From positions 310,001-374,000 of the forward strand of contig VWZW01007301.1 in assembly GCA_013397115.1 (NCBI GenBank): a stretch of DNA of 64,000 bases, in the 5' to 3' direction. Below the pieces are notes generated by a model. The model was not told where the DNA came from. It saw only the letters and a list, made by a program, of their open reading frames with translations, and searched no databases. Shown piece by piece: positions 21,068 to 35,560 of this stretch (positions are counted from its first letter, which is position 1; every line of letters begins with the position of its first letter). The position numbers were made by a program, and so were the translations under genes. The DNA comes from Edolisoma coerulescens. Taxonomy: Eukaryota > Chordata > Aves > Passeriformes > Campephagidae.

Positions 21068-24000
21068 TAAGAAAAATGTACCAACTGTAGTTAATGTGTG
21101 TATCTTTGTCATGCAATAATGTAGCTGTAGCCTGGCTGATGGTTGTAGTAGTACCAGTTTATTTTCATGGGAAAAGTCGTATTTAATTCGTTGTTGTTAC
21201 TGCTTCATGTGCAGTGTCCTGGTGGGCATGGATTAGCTTGTTAAATTTTCAGAAGTTAAGCAGTTTTATTGTAAATGGTATTTGTAAAATCAGTTGTGAA
21301 AATTATGCATATTGATCATATTATGTTTAAAAAGCCAAATATTCATAGACTGTGCTATAATTCTATTAAAGAGCTAGGAAAGTTAAGTCCCCAGCACCTC
21401 AGATGAGGCAGTTTCTAAGAAAAACATTCTGTTTTCTCATTTGCTTTTTGCCTTTTGTGTGTGTACTACAAAGAAAAAGGTCTTGCTATCTGACAGTAAA
21501 CCACCTAAACCCCAAGGTAAATCATGCTGGAGTAGTGTACATGATCCCATGTTTGTAAGGTAACAGGAGGCAGGAGCTGGCTGTCAGGCACCTTGTTCTG
21601 CGAGTCCTTGACTCGACCGATTCATTTCCATCTTACCAAGTTCAGTGCAGTGGTGTTATCTGACTTCTCTGCTGTTTTACATAAATGGGAGAGTCTTTAA
21701 CTGTTCAGCATATAAGAAAATTTCACCCTACCTTTCAGGGCCTACATTTTTGTTAGGGGTTTGGGATGGCACAAAAGCAACTTGGGACCCTTTTGTTAAT
21801 AAAGATACTAATTTGTTAGGAAAGGAGAAAAGTGGCTTTTTTCAGCACTGAGCTGTATTCTAGAACTTGTTAAGTAAAACCAGACTTCTTGAAGTCTTTA
21901 TTGCTGAACTGTTTCCTCTGAGAATAAGGTGCATTCTAGTCTGTTTCTAGTGCTTTGACACTGAATAGTGGTGTTTGTATTACAGATAGCCTGCTATCTT
22001 CATTGCTTCAGTAGTTCTGCAAGACAGAACCAAGCAAGTGCCAGTAGAGAGGGAGGAGGGCTGAAAAAAAAGCACAGTTTTGAGAGATGAGCCAAAAGAG
22101 AGCTCTGAAACAGGTAGGAATGGATGATGGCTCCTGACTTTCTAGATGTGTCTCAGCAAATTCATTATTCTTAGAAATAAGTAAAATTGTAAAAAATTTT
22201 CTCAAGGTGGAGGGGAGCAACTTCAAGTTGTTCTCATTTATGTATTTTTCAAGCTCATCACTTATATATCTCAGAAATACTTCCATAAATCTTTTTGAGG
22301 AAGATGCAATGTCTCCTGTGGTTCCTGAGAAAGAGGGAAAGGGGAGGGAGAGCTGTTTGATGAAACAGAATTGTACATAAAACTCTATTTTCATGTTTGG
22401 GTTTTTTGCTATCCCAAGTATCTGGTAAGAAAAAAGGTTCGAAATGGCTGTATTTAATTAAGTGCAGTTCTTGATATGCAGAGTCATCAGGAAGCATTTT
22501 TGTTCTCCTTGAGACTTCGTGGATCTGTGGAGCTCTTACCTACAGAGGCCATCTCTGGATCGTAGACTGATGTTATTTTCTGGGAGCCTACAGCAGCTCG
22601 TAAAGGACTTTGCTTTTGTTGTTTAGCAGCCATGCTGATTAAAGGGGGAAATTTGGGGGAAATAAATAACTACCTAGATACACTAGCATGACATCTGTCC
22701 ACCTGTAGACAAATGTGTTTCTTTTCCAGTACAAACTAAAGTCATTAATGAATGGGAAAGTTTTACTCTGAGGTGGTGGCTGGTGCTCACCTGCAGGCTT
22801 CTGGTTCTGGACAGCAAAGACCCAAGAGTTTAAATGAACGTAAGGATTTGGATCGCTACCATTTAAATTCCATCAATGGACAATTAATTGTGCCATTAAT
22901 GTAGAAAAACAGGCAGAGTGAACAAAACATCTGCTGTTTTGCTGCTTGTTTATAAAATGGAAGACATGCCACGGCTTGGCAACTGAGAAGTTAACCTTGT
23001 CACAGAACTAGTATGGTATTTGATAAATACAAGTAACGAGCATAAAATCTGCATGTCCAGACAATCCCTCAACTTCCTTAATTAGGTTTTCTTTTAAAGG
23101 GAACCAAGTTCCTTTCCAGTTGTCCTCTGACCCCCTTTCTGGATTTACATGGAGCTCCCAACTTTATCAATGAACTGCAAAAGAAGTTCTATGGACAGAA
23201 GCTTCACTGACAGTTGATTCTTCTGAATAGGCTTGTCCAGTGTGCAGAAAGAGGTGGAGGGACCTATAAGAAAACAAAAGGTATGTGATTTTTTATTTTA
23301 ATGTATATTTTAAAATTAATTACAATTATGCATTTGGATGGGAGCAGTGAATTAGGAGGATGTAAGCCGTACTGCCTTGGGCTCTTCATAGTTTAGAGTA
23401 TTATATTTTACCACTTAATGTGGGTTCTGATTGTATCTGATTTTTTTGGTTTGTCCTTTTTCATGGAAAAAAGGATGCAACAGTTGTATATAGCTACATT
23501 TCCTTACAGTCTTAACTTCTCCGTCAAAGGACGCCCATGCCCCTTTATGCTTGAACTGATGGAGATAACTGCTAGCCTTGGCTAATTTTATCCTTAAGGT
23601 ATGCTAATTTTAAAAGTTTGGGAGAATTTTTTTTGTTCGTCCAGGCCGCTTTCAGAGAGCAGCTGAGGATAAGGATCTAAAGCTTCCTCAATTTTATGTT
23701 TGGTTTTAGTTGCATTTTATTGCTTATACTTCTGTGTCTTCTGATCTGATTTCGCACACATACACCTCCTGTTCTGATTCTGTTGTATGCATTGTCCTTT
23801 TACCTCATTTCTCCACCTCTCTAACCTGCATCTCTCGCCTCGTTTTCTGCCCTGAAAGCCGCGCGCTTCCCCCCGTGTCAGACTTCCTTTCACCCTGTAT
23901 GTCTTGGCACAGTAGCCGTGGTGACAGTGAGAGCACTGAACAGGAATCCTCCTGACCTCCTTGTTGCTCTTGCAACTGCAACAGTTCCTGGATGTGTAGA

Positions 24001-26997
24001 GAATCACTCACTGCTGGAAAAGTCTCACTCTGATTCTGCTGCTCAGGCTGGAGCGGGCCAGGTACAGGGGGGTCTGGAAGAACACAGCTGCCAAATTTTA
24101 ATGGTTTTGGAAAGTACTGGGGAGTACAGTGTGCAAATATAGTCTGGTCTTTCTTCCTCAGCTTGAGCTACCGGGGCTCTTCCTCTGCCAAGCAAAGTGG
24201 AGATGGAGCCTGTTCAAGTGGCTTTTTACATTCAGTTTCTTGATCTTACAGTGGAGTCATTGTAGGCGTCAGATGGAGTTGGTCACAGTGTTCCGACCAG
24301 ACAAGGAAATGGGATGCCAAGTTACTGAAGTGCAATGTTTTCTGTGATGGTCTTTTCTGTGTACCTCCAGAGGGAACATTGCAAAGCTTGTTTCCAAGCA
24401 CAGGACAACTTCTAGCCTGAGATGCTGCTTGAGGCAGAGGTGTCAAGTTCAGATTCATAAATAAAGGTTTGCAAGTAACCCTGAAAGTATTTTGCTGGTT
24501 GTTGTTACAGACATAAGGTCAAGTTTAATTCACCTTTTTTCAGAGATCCTGAGATGGCTTAAGGAGTGGCAGTTGTTTTCACAAGAACAGAATTTTGATG
24601 CCCAGAATAAGGTTTTAGGTTTTTTGACAGAATTTCAAAGAATTACGCAGCCAGGTATGAATGTGATAATTTTTAAGTAAAATTGCATGTAAGAGTCCTC
24701 AGTTTTTAGCCAGACTCCCAACATTTTGTTCTTGTCAATGAAGTAATTCCTGAAAATCTCTGAAGTAAATCTCTGAAAAATGGTTGATTGTGAAGTAGCT
24801 TCTGACATGTTATGAAAGGTTGGAGCTTGGTATGGTTGTGACAAACAGAATGATCACAACAATAAATGCTAGGAATCATTAAGAATGTTACCACTGTGGT
24901 GTGCATTCTGTATAGCTTTAAGGAAAACTAAACCATGTGATGCCCAGAGATTACGTGGTACAAGTTCTTTTCTCTGTTACTTTTTACAAGTTTGTCTCTT
25001 AAGACCCCTTTCTTAAACCTTTTGGTGCAATGACTGTTGTGAAATCAAGTTTCAGCCAGTGTTGCATCACACTGATTATTCTACATATTTTTCTCCAAGC
25101 TGAGCAACATATTTTCCCTCAGTTTAAGCTGCTGTAATGAATACCCTCATTACTAATAGACTGGGGTGGGACGGGAAACGGCTTTCAATTTTTGGTTCTT
25201 CACTAAATGTGGGAAGTGTTAATGTGCAAGTAAAGTGATTGCCTGTTACTTAATGTACATCTGTGAACCAACTGCAAAATCTCACTCTTTGTCAGTTTAA
25301 TAAAAATGGAAGAGGTAAATGTGAGAGTCTCTGATCCAAAGTATAGAAGTGTACATCAGTGTGATGCCATATGCTGAGTCTTGAATCTCACCAGTAGTAA
25401 TGGAAAGATTTCTGCTCCTCCTGGCCTCCAGTGGTTCCTCTGGCCTGTGTGGTTTGAAGTGCAGCCCTCCCTGCACTCCCCTCCCAGCTGTACCCCTGGA
25501 GACCATGGTAGGGCTTGTAAAGGCTGCCCAGAAGCCTGGTTAAGGGATCCAGGACACCACCGGGTAAGGAATGCTGCTTCTTCACTTCTTACATGAGCCC
25601 CAGGCCAAATGTTCTGGAAGTTATGAATAAGCTGTTCTGTCTGTAGGCTAAAGAGTAGCAAATGTTTTATGAATTCTGAATAAATGAGGAGGGAGTAAAT
25701 TAATGGACCTGATCTGTTTATCCCAAGATTGTATCAGATGGATCTCAAAGCAATTAGTGTGACTTACTTAGTGTGATTGTCAATTACTAGCAGTCATAAT
25801 TAGAGTTTTGGGTTTTCTGAAATCTTGCTTTCTTGATGGAAAGAGATTTTGTTTGTTCACTTTTTTGTTTTAAAGTTCAGAGTCTACGCACATTTGTTTC
25901 TTCACTCAAAATCTGTTCCTTTCAGAGGTAGGAGACATTTTGGTCACCTTGACAGACAAATGTTTCTTTGTTTTATTAGCAGTCGTCTTCTGCACTGAGC
26001 TGGCCAATAAAATTCTTCAATGAGCTGTACAAGTCGCTCCCCTTGTGCCTCATTTCCTCTGAGGGCTTGTGTTTCTTGCTGAAGAATGCCATCTTTCACG
26101 GGTCCTGCTGCTCTGAACCAGTGGTTTCTGTTAAAACCATCCCTGATCCAAGCCTGGGAATAGGCTCACCCTTCGCTGTTGGTTTCTGGCTGTTGATGGA
26201 GACCAGATGTGAGAGCTGTTCACCACCGTAGGGTGGGTGACAGGGTCTGAGGTGACTTATTTCTAGACTTTTCTTAGGTAACTTTAGAAACAGTGACCTT
26301 CAATCTCTGCCTGTCATCCAAAACAGTAGAACAGAACTGTGGTCAAATAGTGATTTTGCTTTGAAAGCCATACATTTTTGTCTCTGTTGAACTCTTAAGT
26401 CTCTGAGGATCTGCAGGTCTTGAGCCCAGCTGATAAAAGGAGTGCAACTGGCCATTTATTATTTTAGCTAATAAAAGAGGATATTGTATATTAACTTTTT
26501 CACATTCCAAGGCACTAACAACAGAATGGAGGTTAAAGGCATCTGATATTCACAATTAAAGAATGGAGCCTTTGTTTTTAGCACAGTATGCAGCTGAGAC
26601 AGAAGGAATATGGCAGGAAATGAAAACCAGGTGGCTTGAGTTACAGTTTTTAAGACCAAAGAAATGACCTTCAGAAAAGGCTGTTTCCTCACTTAATAAA
26701 AAGAAGTTAAATATATACAAAAATCATTTAATTATTCTCTACATTAGTTTGCAGATGTTTCTGAACATGTATCTTAGATTTCCACATAATTAGCACAAGG
26801 ATGTGTAGATTAGTCTTAAAAACCCTGCTGCGATAGAGCTAGAGCTTTCTGTAACATTAGGTCCTGAGTTCATTTTGACAAGATTGGAAGGTACATAATA
26901 TTCAGTGAGTGCAGGCAGTTTTTTGCTCAATCTGCATACAGATGTTAATGTTGATATTGCTGTAATACCATTACCAGTTACATGATACTACCAATCT

Positions 26998-27283
26998 TCA
27001 TAGACTGATGGAGTGGTTTGGGTTGGAAGGGACCTTAAAGATCATCGAGTCCCCCTGCCATGGGAAGGGATATCTTCCACTACACCAGGTTCCTCAGAGC
27101 TCCATCCAACCTTGAACACCTCCAGGGGTTGGGGCATCCACAACTTCTCTGGGAAACCTGTTCCAGTGCCTCACCACCTTCACAGGTGCCCTCTTTCAGT
27201 TTAAAGCCATTCTCCCTTGTCCTATCACTCCATGCCATTTTATAAAGTCCTTCTGCAGCTTAAATGTCCCTCTCCAGTTTGTG
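26998..27283 (-). repeat. CR1 LINE 3'-end fragment
   Basis: The + strand shows GTGGTTTGGGTTGGAAGGGACC and the following CCTTAAAGATCATCGAGTCC, then the standard CR1 3' region through TTCCAGTGCCTCACCACCTTCACAG and CCCTTGTCCTATCAC. About 285 bp, 5'-truncated, same orientation as the other CR1 copies here. Confidence 0.9.
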
Positions 27284-30200
27284 TCAGTACCTTAATAAAG
27301 ATCACAAACACCTGATACTTAAAAAAAACAAAATCAAAGGCATAATTGTTTCTTATTCTGTCCTGTTTATTATTATATATATTGTGAAAGATGTAACCAT
27401 GGTAACTTAAACTTAGTGCAAGGCATCCACAAAATAAAATGACAAGTCCTCATTTAATAGAAGTGCAGTTTTTTTCAGGTACAGGTTTCATTTAAAGCTT
27501 AGAAAATTGGAGACAGCACACTTTGCAAATCAGCTTGGGTATTTTTCTCTTGAAAATGGTGAACATGACTTCCTCATGGGAAGCTGTAGGGTCATTTTGC
27601 AACCCACGCAGCAGCAAAATTGAAATTGCCTTTAGAGCCCCAAACTCTACTGCAGCTGGAGTCTCCTGCAGGAGGAGGCTGGATCACAGCCTTTGCTGTT
27701 TGCCCAGGTGATCCTGGAGCATGCATTGGAACACAGGTGCAAAGCTACTCTTCCAGTTGCTGTGTCCGCAGCACAGGCCCCTTTGTCACCTGCTTTTCTG
27801 TGGCAAGAGTCATTCATGGGTGACTCAAGGAGGACTCAGGTGTCTCTGAGAAGCTTCTCCTGCAGCTTTTTCATTCTAGAAACTGGGTTTCCTGCTTAGC
27901 ATCTAAACTAAGGCTAGAGGTGCCTGTTGATGTGGGTGATTGTGCCTGTGTGAATTAACGTGGTGTTAAACACGTTCCACAATTTGTTGGTGCTAAGGCA
28001 AAGTATACCTTTTTCAGCTAGTTGATGCCAAGCCTGGTTATCTCAACTAGGTAGTGTGTTTCCAAGAACTGTTTTTCTTGTCTGAGGTTATTCTGTATTT
28101 CAGGATGGTGTTTGAAATTTTCTGCCACCTCCACACAGAGTATGATAGGCCTGGGACAGCAACTGGCCAAGATTCATACAAGAAACTCAACCTAAAGTAA
28201 GGTTCCTTTTTGCTGACTCTGGTATTCTACTGAAGAGGCAAGTAGGCTTCTTGATTTGCTAAGCAAGTCTGTCTTAGTCCAAAGTGCTTCCCTGCTAGTC
28301 ATCACCACCCTATGTTTTTTTGATTTTGCTGTGTTGTGTGTAAGATTTTGGTGGGACACTTCTGCAGAGTTTTCAGAAACAGAGATGTTTTATTACCAAA
28401 TGCTGTTCATGCATAGCATTTGCTTACTATTTGTAGAAGTTACAGTTAGTAATTGCATAACCATTCATATGGCTTACATATATTAAGATCTTTTTCTGAG
28501 TCACTGTCTGAAGATGACTTCCCAGTTATTCTATCTTCTCATGTAAAGATGCTTTTACATGCCCATGTGCAAGTAAAAAACTGCATCTGTGCTCCTGGGT
28601 GTAGGTTGCTTTTTCTCTTATGGCCAGTAACAGTTTCTTTCTATACTTTTCTGTGTTGAGGCAGCTCTTGGGCATTTCAGTCACTGGAGACAGACCTGCA
28701 GTACAAACTTCTTGGAGGTACTATGTTTTCATACTTTAATTATTCTGGTGGTGTTAGAAAAGCAAGTCTGCTGTTCATGACAGCCTGTCAGCTGCCAGCT
28801 CTGCTTCCTTCATGCTGGTATAATGCCATGTGCCACAGTCATTTTTCATGTAGTATAGGATAAGCAGTGATTTAAAAAAAAAAGACAAAACCCAACCGAA
28901 GCATGAAGTCCAAGCACCACCACATTTACATTTTAGTGTGTATCACTAGTTGCTCAAATTGCATCTGTTTTCATTGGGTTATTTTTAATCACTTTCCAAG
29001 TGAGGCCTATAAAGAATTCTCCAGTGTCAAAGGCCTCCAGCCCAGGTCCTTGCTGCCACTGCAGGATGCCTGTGTGATACAGATACTGCTGTCTGGGAGA
29101 TGTTTTGAGACTTCCTGTGCAGTTCAGGTATCAAAGAACTTCCTCACACATCTGTTAAAGGTTTTGCCTCTGTTCTTGCCTTCTTTCAAGTTCTTGATGC
29201 TGTCTTGTTACCTGCCTCTGGAGTTTTGCTGCTGTGGATTGTAATTTTTCCTGTCATAGGAATTAACGTACATCTGATTGTAATACTTCTGTTACCATTG
29301 CAAATCATCTCTGTAAACACAAGCAATCCTTTTATTTATTCTCCCCTATTTCAGGAATATGGGCTCTTCCCACTGATAAATAAAAGTAATAATCCTCAAC
29401 CCTGTTCAGTTCCTCTCTTAACACCCCAACTGATGAGCAATTACTTCTACCTTTTTACTTTAAACATGCTTCATCTGTTGAATTTTTGTATTTTATTTTT
29501 ATGTTTTACTCATATGGTTTTCCTCTTTAATTGGATAATTTTCTTGTTACATCCCATCCATTTTATATGGTTTAAAGCCAAAATAAAACTCCAGCTATCT
29601 TAATCAAGTACCAGCTACCATTATGTTTAGCTTTCTTGTTTACCCCAGAATATATTTCCTGAGGATGAAGATCTAAGGTCTAGGTCCACTGTTATGTAGA
29701 ACAAGGGTCTTAACAAGCGAATAGTTTTGCTTTGCTCTTTTAATTTACAGTTAAAATGTGGAACTGTCTTGTACACCTTGTATGTTGTTTTGTCAAAAGT
29801 TTGACTTATGTGCTTAAAATCGGGCAAGTGTGGGCATAAAAGAAGGAGCAGTGCACAGTGATTAAAGCATGGTAGTGGATACTGGGGCTTCCTGCTCTGC
29901 CAGAGTATTTGCTGTGTCTCCATTGCAGAAATTGTCACAGTACCAGTTCTGGGAAACCGTCCTCAGGGGAGTCAAGGGAGTCTTTCAGTAAATCAGAGGA
30001 CACTTGTTACCTTGTTCTGAGGTGAAAAATTTACTTAGCATGTGAATGATTAATTTTATCTGCTGTTTTCCTGTACGTTGTGTACACATTGGATGTCAGT
30101 ACTTTGGGCAGTGTTCTGTTTCCATCTAACTATGATACATCACCGAAAGTTGACCCTTTAGTCCCAGTTTCTACTAGGATGTTTCTGCGGAAAGAAGGCA

Positions 30201-33200
30201 TTTATCCTTGGAAACAATAGGCTTAGTGCTGGTTTTAGAGCCTGCAGGAGTGAGTGTCAGGATCTGAGCTCTGAGGAGACCAGGAGATCTGCAAGCCACA
30301 ACTGGTAAATCCCCTGTAAACCTTGAGAGAGTCCCTTGAGGCCACGCTGCTCCCTGGGCTAGAGCACCTGGGCTGTGCACAGTAGGGAGTGCTGTGCCAG
30401 CCATGCTTGCAATCCCTTCCTCTTCCTTCTAGAGATATTGAAGCAGATTAATCTATTTTATTGTCTTTCACATCCAGGAGCTCTAAGAAATACTGCAGTT
30501 TAATAGCTGTTGAAAATTTAACCACTTATTTGCAACTGGGGTAAATTATTGCAAGGCGTGTTTAGGGTGTGAATTCTTCCCAGCAGCCTGCCTGTAGAAA
30601 GCCTTCTAAGAGCCCAGCTGGTGCCATTCATTGTGCCAGAACAATTCTTTCTGTCCTTCAGGAGGCAGGTTCCCATTCCTTTCCAGGGCTTGGCTGTGTC
30701 TCATTGCTGTGATAAGAATGCTTCTTAGTGTTTCTTTTTTCATAGCAGCTAAACGGAGTTGCTGGAGTGAGCTGAGGCCATCTGTCCTGATGCTGGAAAG
30801 GAAGAGTACAGCCTGCTGTCAGCTATCTTAAGCTGCTGGCAAATCAGTGGTGTGACGTGGGGGACTTAGGAAGGAGTCTCTCACTGAATTGCAGACCATG
30901 GTGATTAAACCAGTCTGCCCTACTTGGCATACTGGTTCAAGATGTTGCTGTTTAGTGGGGAGCATCCCAGTAACACAGACATGGCTTTTCCTGCCTCTCT
31001 GACTGGGTTCTCCTCCCCTCTCCCACGTCAGTGGGTTTGAGTCTGTAACATACTGTTTGGAAAATTAGTTTCCTGCGTAGTCAACAGAAAAAGTCATGGA
31101 ATCACTGAAATACTCTACTGAAACATGTTTCCTGTGCTAAAGGAACTGCAAAACCTGCCAGGAAGCGCTGTGTGATAGGAGTATGATTTGTAACATTATT
31201 TATTGTAAGTAGTCACTAATTCTGCCATGGCTGGACAGCAGAGTTAAGATGTTAATGCATGATTAAATCATTAGTACTAGTATACAAGCATAAATTCGTT
31301 CTTAATGTGAAGTATAAATCAAAAAAGTTATATCCTCATACACTCACTTAGTTTTGCTTTGAGAAAGAACAGAATGAACTCTCACCTTGCCATTCCCCAG
31401 ACATGTAGGTTTGACATTTTTGAACTCCAGCATTCATCTCCCATATCTGAGCACTGGCTGCTTTATGGCACTGTTTTTCTACCAGCAAGGTGTTTTTTCA
31501 TTCTCACTGTGCTCTGGGATTTAGGGAATTAGAGGGGAGTAAGGCAGCTGTACCATAAGCTTAGAAGCTCATTTCTGACCTGCTTTATTTGTGTAGCTGT
31601 ATCTGGGGCTCTGTGTGGAGATGTTAATAGTGACACTATCTGGAGCACAGCCATTGACCCAATCTTCTGATCTTGCAAGAGGATCAAGGAAGACATCCGC
31701 ACTCATGCAGAATTTTACGAATGTGCTTCAGGCTTTGTGCAAGTGCAGGGCCCATCTGTATGGGCTGAATCTATAGATTTTTATCTGGGGGCCAGGCACG
31801 TGTGCTGAGCATTATTTATTCCATCCATTGCTAAGTCAAAATACTGTGCAAAATGCATGTGTAAGAGTACACAATGCCAGAAGAACTTTAACTATTGTAC
31901 TCTGCATACATAAAAAGTAATTCACATTATTTTTTAGAAACATAGAGCAGATATTCACATTGTGTGAGCTCTAAAAGTCCTCTACAGTGAAAGACAAATC
32001 CATTTAAAAGGAAATTGAATAGACTACAACTCAGTCTTGGAGTCATGACTTTCCTCTCTGATACCTTGTTCCAACTTAAATAAATAGAGGGTGGAATCCT
32101 CATTTCTTAGAGGCAAGATAGGGTTTAGTTGGAAATGCTTCATATTTTAGTCTGTTGGATCTTTCTTTTATTGAAGACTCTCAGCAGTTCTTACCCACAG
32201 AGGCAGGATTTTCATAAAGAATGTGCAAGATGAACTGATGTTGGTGTTTGTAAGTCAGAGCAAGATTATGTTCTATCCAAAAATCCAGTACAAATAAAAC
32301 TGATCAACCACAGGATTTTCCTATCCATGGCACTTTCTCCAAGGGCTCCACCAGTGTCAGTACATGCTGGGCTCTTCCCTAGGATGTATTGTGTAGGCAG
32401 CATGGCCATCAGGCAGGCCATTAGAATTCCACCAATGTCATTGCAGTTAAGGATGGATTCCTGCCTCTCTACCATTTCTCTCCAGTTGCTGCAAGGCTTT
32501 AACTCATGATCTAAAGAAATTATTTTTTTTCCTCACAGGAACACAATAAGCCCCTGTCAAAACAATCAGTTGTTTATTCTGATGAATGTATGTGATTATT
32601 AAAACCAGAACAACCTCTTGGAGAAATGGAGCTTCTATCAAAACCGTACAAAATTCTTCCATTACCTTGTTTGGAAATGAAAAGGAGTTGGGGTAGAGAA
32701 TTCTTTGTTTTCTTTTTCTTTGGAAACATCCTTATTTGGCATCTGTAAAGCATTTACATTCTCTAGTTCTGGATCAAAGTCCTTTCATGGCTCATGTTAC
32801 TTATTTCCTTCTTTAACTGAAGCACAGAAAGAAAAATGGATTTTTTCCTCCCTCAGGCTTACAGTATAAACCATTGTGAAAAGTCAAATCCTAGTTTTTA
32901 GCGAGGAAGTAGTTAGCATAAGGAATAAAACATCTCAAAATGTATAATCTGAAGAACCACCATCACCCACTTCAGAATGAACAGTCTGTAAATGCAAGTC
33001 CCTATAGCAGTTACAGGGCATGTAAGGTATAACTTAGTAGAACTAAACTAAGTTAACTGTGCTGCTGGATTTCTTCAATTCCTCATGTTCCAAAGGTTTG
33101 TGCTCTTCAGGGGAAGACCTTTGTCCTCCTCAGCCTGTGTAGCAGCTAATACAGTTGGCCAAGTATTGGGATACAAACTGCAGTTGGACCAGGCACCAGA

Positions 33201-35526
33201 AACATTAAAAGCAAACCACTACTTTCTTCATTTGCATGAGTAGCAGGATGAAATTTGGAGTCGGTAGAAGTATTTTCTGGTAGAAGAAGAAGAAACCCCT
33301 GTGAATCAGCTATGGCACATTATCTTGTTTTAAACTTGCAGGAGAGTGTAGATAGTTTTGTTTCTGAATGCAAAACAAACTCTTTCCAAGTCTGCCCCTC
33401 CCATTGGTTCTGTGCCCCAAAGAGCTTGGTGTTTCTGCTTCTTTTCAGAGCTGTGCTGGCTGTTTGCTGGCTTTCTGCCTTTTGTACACACATGGAGCTG
33501 AACCCCATCACCCCCTTCAGCTTGCAGACAAGCTTCTAGGCTGTGGCCTGTGACCTTGAATATTAGCTCCCTCCTGTTTCCAAGTATTGCTACAGCAGAA
33601 GTGTATATAATGGCTGGGTTTGATTTATCTTCTAGGAAGAATTTGGATGTATATCAGTTTTAGCATGGCCTGTGATGATGCAATTAGCTTGAGGTAAGCC
33701 AATACCATAGTATATGTACCCTTTGTTCTCCTGGAAACAAATGATAAATTCTCATCTATATTTTAGTGTCTTCAGATATTTAAATTGATTTCCTTCACAG
33801 AACTTCATTCTGCGAGGTTCTAGTCTAGCATTTCCTTGTCGTAAGGGAATGTACTGTAGTGCAAAGCATGTTTTATACCTAACCATAAAGCAACATGGAC
33901 TACAGGCTGTTGGGCTGATTTGTTTCCATTAGCTTGCATCCAGCAGATCTGAACTTATTCCAGGGTTCCAGCATTCCTCCAAAAATAACATTACTGATAC
34001 CCTCTGTCACACTGTTCTCCCCACAGAGCTCTGAGCCACATAACTTCTCTAATGCAGGGGAAAAAACCCCTCCCTTTGGATTATGAGCTAAACTCTAACA
34101 TCAGAGAGAAACACAAACTACCACAAACAGTGCTGTTCCCTCCTTGGTGGCAGCTGCATATTGGTCACTGTGTGTTTCCACACCCCTTTTAGTCAAATGC
34201 AACTTCTGGAATGGCTTTTCATTCTTTGTGTGACATGAAAATTTAAATCTTTTGCTTGCTTTTGGGCCCTGTGAAAAATATAGTTGAGTTTGGGGAAGGA
34301 ATTTACTATCAGAACATTCCCAAATCTTACCTGGGTCTTAGGAACTGGTGTTGGACTCTTCCTGCTCAGGCATAGGCCCTTTCTTCCTCTCTGCATACTG
34401 AGAAGGGATGAATACAGATTCCCAATTTTGCTTGTGCAGTGTTCTTCACTTTCACGACTGCAACCTTGGACAACTAACCCAATGGTTTCTTTCCAAAATT
34501 ATTCTGTGTCAGCTGATGGATTTCAACACTGCTGGCATGCATCCACTGGTGTCCCAGCCAGTACTAGTATCCTAGTACTAGACAGAAATGAAGATTATGC
34601 AGGTATTGTGAAGTGAAAAGACCAAGGACATGGAATCTTCCTACATTAAAGTAATGATGACTTCCTGATGCAACTGAGATTAAAAATTGGTATTTTATAT
34701 TAGTGCGACAGTTCAGTAAATTTATTCTTGAGGATGCAAGTGAAAAAGAGACCTCAGAACTAGGGATTATAAGTAACTAATTGCTATAGCTTATATAGTA
34801 AAGTGATGTGTAAAGAGAGGTTGGTGTAGTGTCCGTTTGAACTCTCAATTATATCTTTCTAATGAGTGTGACTAATTAGATTAATGTAACTTACACAAGT
34901 ACCTGATTTTTCACTCAGAGGGGTACAGGGGATGTTTCAATGTAACAGGAATCCTACCCCCTGGAGACCATTTGCTGAATTCTTTCAAGGTCAAGCGTAC
35001 TTCAAAATATAAGTCAGTGGAAAATGAGGATTTAGATTAAACAAGAATACTTCAAAGCTAGCAAATCACTTCAGACCATGAGCCCTGGAAGATACTGCTT
35101 TTAAAGCCCAAAAACTGTTGCCCTGAGTTGGAGTGGGGTGCTGTGGCTAGGATTGGAATACTTTAAACTCATATATACTTACACTAGGCACAAGGAAGTC
35201 CTAAACATACTTTTTTATGTCTTCTGTTTTTCCTTCATGTTTCCCCTAAAAGATTAATGACATAGAAGATTAAAGATATCTTATATGCCCATAAATGGAA
35301 TAGGGCTGAGAACAGAAAATTTAAATACTGAGCTTCCCTCTCCCTAATCTGGTTTTACTCATCCTTCTTTCTCCCTCATTTCTTTTTCCTCTTTTTTTTT
35401 TTTCCCCCTAATACTTCAGTATGAGTTGGTGTAGACTGTCTGTTGTGGTGGAGTCCAGACTCCACAGCCAAGCCTGCAGCTCCGTAGTGTGGTGAAGTGT
35501 CTAATGTGTCAGGGTTTTTTGTTAGG

Positions 35527-35560
35527 TTTTTTTTTTTTTTTTTTTTTTTTTTNTTTTTTT
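35527..35560. repeat. Poly-T tract with one ambiguous base
   Basis: A 34-bp T homopolymer with an N at 35553, probably a consensus failure in a length-variable tract. It makes a poly-lysine minus-strand frame across it meaningless. Confidence 0.9.

Noticed and set aside
29205..29603. 132-codon hydrophobic + strand open frame
   Set aside because: The hydrophobic residues follow from T-rich codons in AT-rich DNA. No signal or membrane-protein family is recognisable.
32266..32520. Minus-strand frame of about 80 codons with a hydrophobic, protein-like composition (ILMACLMAML)
   Set aside because: No family match from memory and no splice or promoter context. Could be chance; a translated database search would settle it.
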